Positions 18,293 to 26,683 of a DNA stretch of 64,000 bases are shown piece after piece. Position numbers and translations under genes: made by a program. Below the pieces are notes generated by a model, which did no database searches, was not told the DNA's origin, and saw nothing but the letters and a program-made list of their open reading frames with translations. Position 1 is the first letter of the stretch. Each line of letters opens with the position of its first letter. Where the stretch lies: the NCBI GenBank assembly GCA_022508285.1, contig JAFLVN010000001.1, forward strand, positions 62,001 to 126,000. The letters are read 5' to 3'. The stretch comes from Clostridiales bacterium. GTDB taxonomy: Bacteria; Bacillota; Clostridia; Christensenellales; Borkfalkiaceae.

Positions 18293-19890
18293 TGGGTATA
18301 TTTATATCTTTACAAATTACAATCGAATGTGTGGTCGTCGCCCTGCTCTTTTCGGCGGCTTTAAGCGCCACGTATTGCAAACTTTTGGGCATTTTGCAGT
18401 CCTCGGGGTACAGCAATAAAAAGCTGTTTTCGTGGGCGGGCAAAAAGGGCAACGCCGCCGTGCCTCGGCAGGTGTTGCTGTTTATGCTGTGCGCTCTCTC
18501 GTATGCGGTGATTGCGCTCTGTTTCTCGTTTGCGGGCGTATGGGCTGCGGTTGTTGCGCTTTCGGCATATCTGCTGTTTTTAATATTGTACGTGGTTGCC
18601 GATAAGCGCAAGGCGCTCCGCTCGCCCGTGTCGTTCACGCCGAGGCTCAAACGGCTGTACGTAGTCACGTTCTTCGTTACGGCTGTGCTCGTTTACTTTA
18701 CAATCACTCTTTTAAACTTTGCAGATTTTTTGTGGCAAAACAATATTTTCAATCTTTTAAGATATCTGCCCCTTTCGTTATTTCCGCTTTTATCGCTACC
18801 GATAATCGCTCTTTCCAACCTGATTGCCAAAATCTACGAGGTTCCGCACAACAAGTCGTTTGTGCGTGCGGCAAAAAAGAAATTGGCGGGCGCAAAAATC
18901 ACCGTTGTTGGAATTACGGGTAGCTACGGCAAAACGAGCACCAAGCAGATTTTAAACGGAATACTATCAAAAAAATTCCGTGTGCTATCCACGCCACGCT
19001 CGCACAACACGCCGCTCGGGCTGGCGCTCTCAATAAACTCCAACGACCTTAATAACTACGATATATTCATAGCCGAAATGGGCGCCCGTCACCTCGGCGA
19101 TATAGCCGAGCTCTGCGAGTTCTGTCCGCCCGACTACTCGGTTATTACGGGCATATGTCCCCAGCATCTCGAAAGTTTTAAGACGGAAGAAAATATCGTC
19201 AAGGCTAAGGGCGAAATTCTTCTCGGCACAAAAATCAAGGCAGTCATTGCCCCCGACTGCTACGAAAGATTTGCAGACTATTCCTGCCAGAAGGCATCGG
19301 CTGACTGCGTTTCGAATATTGCATGCACGAGCAGCGGAACGGAATTTGTGCTCACGCTCGGCGGCAAGAAAAAGAAGGTTAAAACCAAGCTTTTGGGCGA
19401 ACATTCTGCTCACAATATAGCACTTGCCGCACGTCTTGCGTTTGAGCTCGGCATGAGCTTAACCGAGATTGCGGAGGCGGTGGAGGGGCTCGAATATATA
19501 GAGCACCGCCTGCAACTCATTAAAAATAACGGCGTCAACATTCTGGACGACGGCTATAACTCCAACGTAAAGGGCGCGGCGGCGGCGCTTGACGTGCTTC
19601 GCACTTTCGAAGGCAGAAAGATTGCCGTAACCCCGGGGCTTGTGGAGCTCGGAATACTTGAAGAGAGCGAAAACTACGCCCTCGGCAAAAAGCTTGTGGG
19701 GCTCGACGAGGTCATTTTAGTCGGCGATACGTTGATTACGCCCGTGCGCAAAGGCTACCTTGAAAACGGCGGTGAGCAGTCAAAATTACACACCGTCCCC
19801 ACGCTGTTTGCGGCGCAGGATATGCTTAAAGGGATACTGCAAAGCGGCGACACCGTGTTATTTTTAAACGATTTACCCGACATTTACTAG
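18289..19890 (+). CDS. murF: UDP-N-acetylmuramoyl-tripeptide-D-alanyl-D-alanine ligase (MurF-like) with N-terminal membrane region
   Basis: VVGITGSYGKTSTKQILNGIL...HNTPLGLALSIN...AEMGARHLGDIAELC...LDDGYNSNVKGAAAALDVL; followed by ddl. Confidence 0.85.
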   Translation: MMGIFISLQITIECVVVALLFSAALSATYCKLLGILQSSGYSNKKLFSWAGKKGNAAVPRQVLLFMLCALSYAVIALCFSFAGVWAAVVALSAYLLFLILYVVADKRKALRSPVSFTPRLKRLYVVTFFVTAVLVYFTITLLNFADFLWQNNIFNLLRYLPLSLFPLLSLPIIALSNLIAKIYEVPHNKSFVRAAKKKLAGAKITVVGITGSYGKTSTKQILNGILSKKFRVLSTPRSHNTPLGLALSINSNDLNNYDIFIAEMGARHLGDIAELCEFCPPDYSVITGICPQHLESFKTEENIVKAKGEILLGTKIKAVIAPDCYERFADYSCQKASADCVSNIACTSSGTEFVLTLGGKKKKVKTKLLGEHSAHNIALAARLAFELGMSLTEIAEAVEGLEYIEHRLQLIKNNGVNILDDGYNSNVKGAAAALDVLRTFEGRKIAVTPGLVELGILEESENYALGKKLVGLDEVILVGDTLITPVRKGYLENGGEQSKLHTVPTLFAAQDMLKGILQSGDTVLFLNDLPDIY

Positions 19891-19898
19891 ATGATTAA

Positions 19899-19995
19899 TG
19901 CCGAAAAACGTAGCGCGGATTGATTTCGCGCGTTAAGCGTTTTACGACAAAAGCAACCTCGCGACAAGTCGCGCTACTGCACGACTTGCGCGAAA
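19899..19995. repeat. Intergenic structured repeat, GATTGATTT family copy 1
   Basis: gcgcGGATTGATTTcgcgcGTTAAG and TCGCGACAAGTCGCGCTACTGCACGACTTGCGCGA; 35 bp hairpin identical in 28877-28997. Confidence 0.75.
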
Positions 19996-20046
19996 TATTA
20001 TATCACCAAAGCTGAAATTATTAAGTAAAGTGGAGGTGATTTTTTT

Positions 20047-21135
20047 ATGACTAAAAATATAATAGTCGTTTTAGGCGGGGTGTCCAACGAAAACGAAATA
20101 TCCGTAATTACGGGCACAATGGCTGCCAACGTATTAAAGAACGGCGGTATGGGTGTAATACCCGTGTACATATCGCAGAGCGGCGAATTTTTTTCGGGCG
20201 AAGAATTGCTTGACGTCGCCACGTTCAAGCAATCCGACTTTAAAAATTGCAGTAAAGCGGTAATCGCAGACGGCGGCATATACCTTTTCAATAGACGGGG
20301 AAAGCTTAAAAAGCACGTCAAAGCAGACTGCGTTTTAAACTGCTGTCACGGCGGCTGGGGCGAGGGCGGAGGACTGAACGGCGTATGCGCCGCTGCGGGA
20401 CTGCCGCTTGCGGGCGCTGATATATTTTCTTCGTCGGCGTTTATGGATAAGTATCTCACTAAAATCGTGCTTTCGGGGCTTGGCGTAAGGACTGCACTTT
20501 ACAGATATATCACACCCGATTGCGCCGACATGAGCGGTTTGCAGTACCCTATGATTGTTAAGCCCGCAACTCTCGGCTCGAGCATAGGCATACAAAAAGT
20601 TTCCGACGGCGACGAGCTGAAAACTGCGCTCGACTGCGCATTTATCTATGACGGGGCGGCAATCGTGGAAAAATATCTCGAGCCCCGCAGGGAGATAAAT
20701 TGCGCCGCATACCGTGCGGGTGACAAGGTGATTGTATCCGAGTGTGAAGAGGCGGTGACTTCGGGTGATATTTTAAGCTTCGAGGATAAATATCAGGGCG
20801 GTGGAAGGTCGGTTATCCCCGCAGATATCTCGGCGAAAGACTCAGCGTATATCCGTCAGACCACACGCATGGTCTATGAAAAGCTGAATATGCGGGGTAT
20901 AGTGCGTTTTGACTACATAATTTCGGACGAGGTGTACTTAAGCGAGGTAAACACCGTGCCCGGCTCGCTCGCCTATTACCTGTTTTCTAAAAGCTTTAAA
21001 GACTTTTTCAGCGTGCTTGACGGCGTAATATCTCAGGCTGAATTAGATTTTGCCCGCTCACATAAACAGCTTTTAACTACGGGTATACTTAAAAATATCC
21101 CCGAAAAAAATGCCGCAAAAATGGGACGTAAATAA
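20047..21135 (+). CDS. ddl: D-alanine-D-alanine ligase
   Basis: VVLGGVSNENEISVITGTMAANVL; NCCHGGWGEGGGLNGVCAAAGLPLAGADIFSSSAFMDKYLTK; EVNTVPGSLAYYLF. Confidence 0.95.
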   Translation: MTKNIIVVLGGVSNENEISVITGTMAANVLKNGGMGVIPVYISQSGEFFSGEELLDVATFKQSDFKNCSKAVIADGGIYLFNRRGKLKKHVKADCVLNCCHGGWGEGGGLNGVCAAAGLPLAGADIFSSSAFMDKYLTKIVLSGLGVRTALYRYITPDCADMSGLQYPMIVKPATLGSSIGIQKVSDGDELKTALDCAFIYDGAAIVEKYLEPRREINCAAYRAGDKVIVSECEEAVTSGDILSFEDKYQGGGRSVIPADISAKDSAYIRQTTRMVYEKLNMRGIVRFDYIISDEVYLSEVNTVPGSLAYYLFSKSFKDFFSVLDGVISQAELDFARSHKQLLTTGILKNIPEKNAAKMGRK

Positions 21136-21175
21136 AATAAGAGTGGCGCACCTTTTAAGGTGCGCCACTCTTATT
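21136..21175. terminator. Bidirectional terminator between ddl and the kinase gene
   Basis: aataagagtggcgcaccttttaaggtgcgccactcttatt. Confidence 0.9.
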
Positions 21176-21187
21176 TAATCAAAGAAA

Positions 21188-21994
21188 TTATTTATTATTG
21201 AGAACGTGTTCAAAATTCACTCCGTAGAAGTGAGATTTTTTATCGGTTTTTTTAATGCAATCCGCAACGAACTTTCCCGCCGCAAGGCAGCAGTCCGTAA
21301 GGCTTGCGCCCGACAGATAATTTGCGGTGAACACCGAAGCAAATATATCGCCCGTGCCGTGATACTTTTCGGGCAGCTTTTCAAGGAACACATATTCGTA
21401 TTTGCCGTTTGCGTAAATAACTTCGCCTATCTTTCCGCCAAGCTCTATTCCGGTAATAATTATCGTTCCGTCCGTAATTTTTGTAAGCGCCTGCACCATA
21501 TTCTCTACGTATGCCTTGTCGTAAACTTCCCTGTATTCAACTCCCGTTAAAAAGCTTGCCTCCGTCATGTTGGGAAGAATTATGTCCGCCCTTTTAAGAA
21601 GCTTGGCCATAGCCTTTACATACTCTGTGTCAAATCCGCCGTATAATTTGCCGTTATCGGCAAAAACGGGATCGATTATAACCTTGCTTCCGTCTTTTGC
21701 AAACTTATCAAAACACTCCTCGGCAACGTCCATAAGTTGCTTTTTGCCGAGATACCCCAATAAAAATCCGTCAAATTTAAACCCGTTATTTTCCCATTCT
21801 TTAAAAATATTTGAAATTTCGTTTGTCAAGTCAAAATAGCTCCAACTCTTGAACATCGTATGGTTTGAAAGTACTGCGGTAGGCAGAACGCAGGTCTCCA
21901 CGCCGTACGCCGATAGAATGGGCAGAGCAACCGTCAGCGAGCACTGCCCTACGCAGGATAAATCCTGCATGGTGAGTAATTTTACGTTTTTCAA
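21188..21994 (-). CDS. Pyridoxal/pyridoxamine kinase family protein
   Basis: TMQDLSCVGQCSLTVALPILSAYGVETCVLPTAVLSNHT...KVIIDPVFADNGKLY...GTGDIFASVFTANYLSG. Confidence 0.88.
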   Translation of the reverse strand: MKNVKLLTMQDLSCVGQCSLTVALPILSAYGVETCVLPTAVLSNHTMFKSWSYFDLTNEISNIFKEWENNGFKFDGFLLGYLGKKQLMDVAEECFDKFAKDGSKVIIDPVFADNGKLYGGFDTEYVKAMAKLLKRADIILPNMTEASFLTGVEYREVYDKAYVENMVQALTKITDGTIIITGIELGGKIGEVIYANGKYEYVFLEKLPEKYHGTGDIFASVFTANYLSGASLTDCCLAAGKFVADCIKKTDKKSHFYGVNFEHVLNNK

Positions 21995-22093
21995 ATTTAT
22001 TCTCCTTAGAATGTATTACAGTTGACTATTATACTCGGCTGTGATATTATTTAAATAATCAAAATAATAAAATTTTTTAATACCAGAGAATTT

Positions 22094-23458
22094 ATGCCCA
22101 TCTACGAAATCACAGGTAAAAATAAATATTACACGCTGTATAAGGACGTGCGGGAAGATATCCTTAGAGGGAAGTTCAAATCGGGCGAAAAGCTACCCGC
22201 AAAGCGTGCGCTTGCCGCAGAGCTCGGGGTGAGCGTGGTTACAGTGCAGCTTGCGTACGAGCAACTGCTTGCCGAGGGATACGTTTCCAGCCGTGAACGA
22301 AGCGGATATTTTGTGGAAAACGTCAACGTGCAACAACCCGCAGCAGATGGAAATTTTTCGCACAGAATGCCCGAATACGGCGGTAAAACTGAATATTCAA
22401 TCGACTTCGTAAAGGGTTCAACGCCCGCTTCGCTATTCCCGTTTTCAGTGTGGGCAAAGCTTATGCGGGGGGTGCTTGCCGATTGTGGAGAGCATCTTTT
22501 GGAGCGTGTTCCGTGCGACGGCGACGGTGATTTAAAGAGGGAAATTGCCGCATATCTATACCGTTCCCGCGGCATAGACGTTGACCCGCAGTACATAGTA
22601 ATCGGCGCAGGCGCAGAATATCTTTACGGCGTTATAGTACAGCTCTTGGGCAGGGACAAGCTGTTTGCGGTGGAAAATCCCGGATATCGAACGATATCGG
22701 GAGCATATGCTTTAAACGGTGCTAAAACAGTGCCCGTGGCGGTGATTGGTACGGGAATATCCATTGACGAACTGCATAAATCCAACGCAGATGTACTGCA
22801 TATTTCGCCCGCCCACCAATTTCCTACGGGGGTTATTACGCCCGCTGCTACGCGCTCGCAGATAATCGAATGGGCAAGAGAGAGGGGGAGATATATTATA
22901 GAGGACGACTACGACAGCGAGTTCCGCCTGTCGGGCAAGCCGTTACACAGTCTTTACAGCCTCTGCCCCGAAAAGGTGATATATATGAACACCTTTTCAA
23001 AGAGTCTTGCGCCCTCAATGCGCATGGGCTATATGATTTTGCCGCCTGCGCTGTACGCAAAGTTTATCGGAATTTTTTCGTCGAGCGCAAACATAGTGCC
23101 GCTGTTCGAGCAGAAGACTCTTGCGGCAATGCTGGGCGGCGGATACTTCGAGCGGCACATAAACCGCCTTAAAAATCACTATCGGGAAATACGCCGTGCC
23201 GTAGCGGAAACGCTTGAAAAACTCAACACGGGTTGCGAACTTTACGATACGGGCGGCGGTTTGCATATGCTCGTTAAATTCAAAGGAATATCGGACGATA
23301 CCATAAAAGAATACGCCTCCGCACACGGTATACGCATAAGGTGTTTATCGGACTATATGTTTGCGCCGCTTGACGGCGTGGAGGGGTGCGCCGTAATCAA
23401 CTATTCGGGAGTAACCCTGTCTCAGCTTAAAGAGCTTGCGGAAAAATTTAAACGTTAA
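22094..23458 (+). CDS. MocR/PdxR-like regulator (GntR HTH fused to aminotransferase fold)
   Basis: N-term LPAKRALAAELGVSVVTVQLAYEQLLAEGYV wHTH; C-term IIEDDYDSEFR...MNTFSKSLAPSMRMGYMILPP aminotransferase. Confidence 0.92.
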   Translation: MPIYEITGKNKYYTLYKDVREDILRGKFKSGEKLPAKRALAAELGVSVVTVQLAYEQLLAEGYVSSRERSGYFVENVNVQQPAADGNFSHRMPEYGGKTEYSIDFVKGSTPASLFPFSVWAKLMRGVLADCGEHLLERVPCDGDGDLKREIAAYLYRSRGIDVDPQYIVIGAGAEYLYGVIVQLLGRDKLFAVENPGYRTISGAYALNGAKTVPVAVIGTGISIDELHKSNADVLHISPAHQFPTGVITPAATRSQIIEWARERGRYIIEDDYDSEFRLSGKPLHSLYSLCPEKVIYMNTFSKSLAPSMRMGYMILPPALYAKFIGIFSSSANIVPLFEQKTLAAMLGGGYFERHINRLKNHYREIRRAVAETLEKLNTGCELYDTGGGLHMLVKFKGISDDTIKEYASAHGIRIRCLSDYMFAPLDGVEGCAVINYSGVTLSQLKELAEKFKR

Positions 23459-23461
23459 AGT

Positions 23462-23504
23462 AAAGTGCGTCTGCGGAAATGTTTCCGCAGGCGCACTTTT
23501 TATT
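23462..23504. terminator. Bidirectional terminator
   Basis: aaagtgcgtctgcggaaat-gtttccgcaggcgcacttttta. Confidence 0.88.
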
Positions 23505-23529
23505 TTAATAGGGGTGTCTGAATAATATT

Positions 23530-24195
23530 TTATTTTGTAGTCAGGTTGAGGTAGTCGTCGGGGTCAACAATTTCGTTAGCCTTGTATACCTCAAAGTGCA
23601 GGTGTTCGCCGTCAGCGTTCTCTCTGCCAGAGGCTGCTGCAACCGTTCCAATAACCTGTCCGCGGTTGACCTTCTGTCCCGCCTTTAAATTGCTGTCGGG
23701 GTCGATGAATTTGTATACGGTTTTAAGGTCGTTGGCGTGCGAAATTTCTACAATGGCGTAGTCGAGATAATCGTCAACTACAACGGATACTATCGTTCCG
23801 TCCACCGCCGCTAAAACGGGCGTGCCTGCTTCCGCACCGAAGTCCATTGCCTGATGCAACCTGTACCAGTCCATCGTCTTGTCGTAACCGAACTCGTGCG
23901 TCTTGATAAGGCTTACGTGCTCTATGGGCGAAATAAATTCGTACTGAGATGAAGTGTCTACCGAGTCGCCGTTATTATCGTCGCCGTCGTCGGGGGGATT
24001 CTGTCCCTGATCGTCCTTATTGTCGTCGCCCTGGTTGGTTGAGTTGTCAATTGTCAGGTTCTGCCTTACGCCACGTGTTCCGAATACAATTCCTACTACA
24101 ATAGCGGCAATTATAAGTAGGCACGCAGCAAGGGTAAGCCAAAACAACAGCTTTGTCTTTTTAGTGGATTTGGTTTTGGTTTTGTTTTCCTTCAT
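23530..24195 (-). CDS. Membrane-anchored M23 peptidase (SpoIIQ-like)
   Basis: N-term TM, D/N-rich linker, HQAMDFGAEAGTPVLAAVDGTIVSV...GEHLHFEVY LytM motifs. Confidence 0.85.
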   Translation of the reverse strand: MKENKTKTKSTKKTKLLFWLTLAACLLIIAAIVVGIVFGTRGVRQNLTIDNSTNQGDDNKDDQGQNPPDDGDDNNGDSVDTSSQYEFISPIEHVSLIKTHEFGYDKTMDWYRLHQAMDFGAEAGTPVLAAVDGTIVSVVVDDYLDYAIVEISHANDLKTVYKFIDPDSNLKAGQKVNRGQVIGTVAAASGRENADGEHLHFEVYKANEIVDPDDYLNLTTK

Positions 24196-24243
24196 AATTT
24201 AACTCCTTGTCTTTTTGATATTGCCGAAGCTTTCGATATTTAT

Positions 24244-24660
24244 TCAGTAACCGCCGAAAATTATCGGCGAAGCCACTTTAACACCGTCTTCCCGCACGCA
24301 TACGTGCAGGTTTATTTTATATCCGCCTATATCCACCGAGTAGGGTAAATCTGCCGTGCAGTAGTAATTTACCGAGTCGGACAGCTCTTCGGTGAACATA
24401 ATTTTGCCGTTCACTTTTTTTAAATAAGCTTTAAGGTCAAAGTTTTTATACTCAACGCTTTCGCCGCACACGTCGGCAAGAAACAATCTTTCGATTTCGG
24501 CGTTGAAGGTGGGGCGCACTTCTTTGCAGTCGGCGGAGCTTGTCCCGCAGTAAAAGGTGTAGTTTTCGCCGCCCTCAAAGCACACGCGGGATGGGAACAC
24601 GGCTATCGCCAAAACGATAAGCGCCGCACAAAAAAGCGTAAGTATTCCAGCATACCGCAT
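24244..24660 (-). CDS. Exported hypothetical protein
   Basis: Start revised to ATG 24660 (MRYAGILTLFCAALIVLAIAVFPSR signal segment). Confidence 0.6.
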   Translation of the reverse strand: MRYAGILTLFCAALIVLAIAVFPSRVCFEGGENYTFYCGTSSADCKEVRPTFNAEIERLFLADVCGESVEYKNFDLKAYLKKVNGKIMFTEELSDSVNYYCTADLPYSVDIGGYKINLHVCVREDGVKVASPIIFGGY

Positions 24661-24862
24661 AATCCGCACCCCCTTAAATACGTTTACTTGCAAAGTTATT
24701 GCCGCAAATTTATAATTTAAACCTGCGATTATAAAAAAATTAAAAGCCCATTTACAAAATAAAATATTATTGCCTAAGTCCCTCCTCGGGGCTTGATTTT
24801 TTTGCAAATTATTGATATAATGTTATAACTTAAAATTTCGGATTTTTTGAGGTGCGCAAAGT

Positions 24863-25738
24863 ATGTACAGTATGACCGGCTACGGCAGAGGGGAATATAA
24901 GAAGGGCGGAGTTGAGCTCACCGTGGAAATTAAAACGGTGAACAACCGCTATCTGGATGCGGTTATTAAGGCGCCCAGAATTTTTGCCGCACACGAGGAA
25001 AATATCCGCGGGATTATCCGTGAAAAGCTCACACGAGGTCATGCCGACGTATTCATTTCATTTTCCGATAAGCGGGAGCGTGAAAAGGTATTAAATCTCG
25101 ATGAAAACGCAGCCCGCTCCTACGTTGCCGCCGCAGACAAAATTTCTGCGCTCTTCCCCGAAATTACAAACGACTTAACGGTGACTTCCGTTTTGCGCTA
25201 TCCCGAAGTTTTAAAGAGCGAAGATGCCGCAGCAGCCGACGACGAAATAATTGCGGCAATGGTTGAGGCTTTAAAATCTTCGCTTGAAAAACTCAACGCG
25301 ATGCGCAAAATCGAGGGCGAAAAGCTCAAGTGCGATATGCTCTCCCGAATGAATACAATCGAAAAACTTGTGTCCGAAGTGGAGGTTCGGGCTCCCCTTG
25401 TGGTTGAAGGCTACAGGGCAAAACTCGAAGCCAAAATGAAAAAGATTTTGGATAACACAGAGGTCGATGAGTCCCGCCTTTTAACCGAAGCGGCGCTGTT
25501 TGCAGATAAGAGCAACATAGACGAGGAGCTCACCCGCCTGCACTCGCACATTTCACAGTTCCGTGAAATATGTGAAGAAGAACTGGTCGGCAGAAAGCTG
25601 GATTTCCTGGTTCAGGAATTTAACAGGGAAACCAATACAATCTGCTCCAAATCCAACGATATAGAAATTACCCGCTTAGGACTTGCACTCAAAAACGAAA
25701 TCGAAAAGGTTCGGGAGCAAGTTCAGAACGTGGAGTAA
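24863..25738 (+). CDS. YicC/YloC family endoribonuclease
   Basis: MYSMTGYGRGEYKKGGVELTVEIKTVNNRYLD...FREICEEELVGRKLDFLVQEFNRETNTICSKSND. Confidence 0.95.
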   Translation: MYSMTGYGRGEYKKGGVELTVEIKTVNNRYLDAVIKAPRIFAAHEENIRGIIREKLTRGHADVFISFSDKREREKVLNLDENAARSYVAAADKISALFPEITNDLTVTSVLRYPEVLKSEDAAAADDEIIAAMVEALKSSLEKLNAMRKIEGEKLKCDMLSRMNTIEKLVSEVEVRAPLVVEGYRAKLEAKMKKILDNTEVDESRLLTEAALFADKSNIDEELTRLHSHISQFREICEEELVGRKLDFLVQEFNRETNTICSKSNDIEITRLGLALKNEIEKVREQVQNVE

Positions 25739-25740
25739 AT

Positions 25741-26304
25741 ATGAAAAATCTTTTAATCGTTCTATCGGGTCCCTCGGGCGTGGGTAAGGGCACGATAGTA
25801 AAAAGGCTTATCGAAAAAGGCGGTTATGCGCTTTCTATATCCTGCACCACCCGTGAGCCACGCAGGGGAGAGAAGGACGGCAGGGAGTATTTTTTCATAA
25901 CTAAGGAAAAATTTTTAAACATGATAGGTGGCGGCGGGTTTTTGGAGTATTCCAACCACTTCGAAAACTACTACGGCACTCCCAAAGAGTTTGTGGAGGA
26001 GAAGCTTAAAACGTGCAACGTTCTGCTTGAAATAGACGTTGACGGCGGGTTGCAGGTAAAAAAATCATACCCCCAAGCTCTGCTCATAATGATAGCCCCG
26101 CCCAACAAAGAGGAGCTTAAACGCAGGCTTTTAGGTCGAGGTTCGGAAAGCGCTGAAAAAATAGAAAAAAGACTTTCCCGCATGGAGTACGAGCTTGCGC
26201 AATCGGGAAAATATGATTACACGGTAATAAACGACGACTTGAACGCCGCCGTAGTCCAAATAGAAAATTTAATAAAACGCAAAAAGGAGCAGATATATGA
26301 TTAA
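25741..26304 (+). CDS. gmk: Guanylate kinase
   Basis: LIVLSGPSGVGKGTIVKRL; SISCTTREPRRGEKDGREYFFI. Confidence 0.97.
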   Translation: MKNLLIVLSGPSGVGKGTIVKRLIEKGGYALSISCTTREPRRGEKDGREYFFITKEKFLNMIGGGGFLEYSNHFENYYGTPKEFVEEKLKTCNVLLEIDVDGGLQVKKSYPQALLIMIAPPNKEELKRRLLGRGSESAEKIEKRLSRMEYELAQSGKYDYTVINDDLNAAVVQIENLIKRKKEQIYD

Positions 26305-26515
26305 TTCACCCTCGGTAGATTGCTTAATCGAACAACTCGGCACGGACGGACAGCCGCTTTCCCGCTATGCGCTCTGCGTGGTGGTTGCAAAGCGTGCCCG
26401 CCAGATTATAGAGGCAACGAGCGGCACTTCGACTTCCAGCACGGAAGTTATAAAGGAGCTTGCTATCGCAAGTCAGGAGATAGCCGCCGGTAAGATTAAA
26501 TGCGTTAAAGACTAA
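26297..26515 (+). CDS. rpoZ: RNA polymerase omega subunit
   Basis: SRYALCVVVAKRARQIIE...VIKELAIASQEIAAGKIKC; follows gmk. Confidence 0.9.
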   Translation: MINSPSVDCLIEQLGTDGQPLSRYALCVVVAKRARQIIEATSGTSTSSTEVIKELAIASQEIAAGKIKCVKD

Positions 26516-26520
26516 AGCAT

Positions 26521-26642
26521 AAACCGCATATATGCGTCGCAATACTGTGTCGCCTTTGCGTTTTGCTTGGGTCATGTGCTTCTGTGTACACTCCCCGTCG
26601 CAAATCCGCAGGCTCTTTGTCTTGTTCGCATCTCTGCGGTTT
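26521..26642. repeat. Intergenic structured repeat, GTACG-family copy C
   Basis: Perfect 8 bp terminal arms AAACCGCA/TGCGGTTT; internal region collinear with 7880-8004 (GTCGCAATACTGTGT..., TCTTGTTCGCATCTCTGC). Confidence 0.75.
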
Positions 26643-26683
26643 TTTAATTGCTGTTATACAATTTTTATTCAACACAAAGTTTT

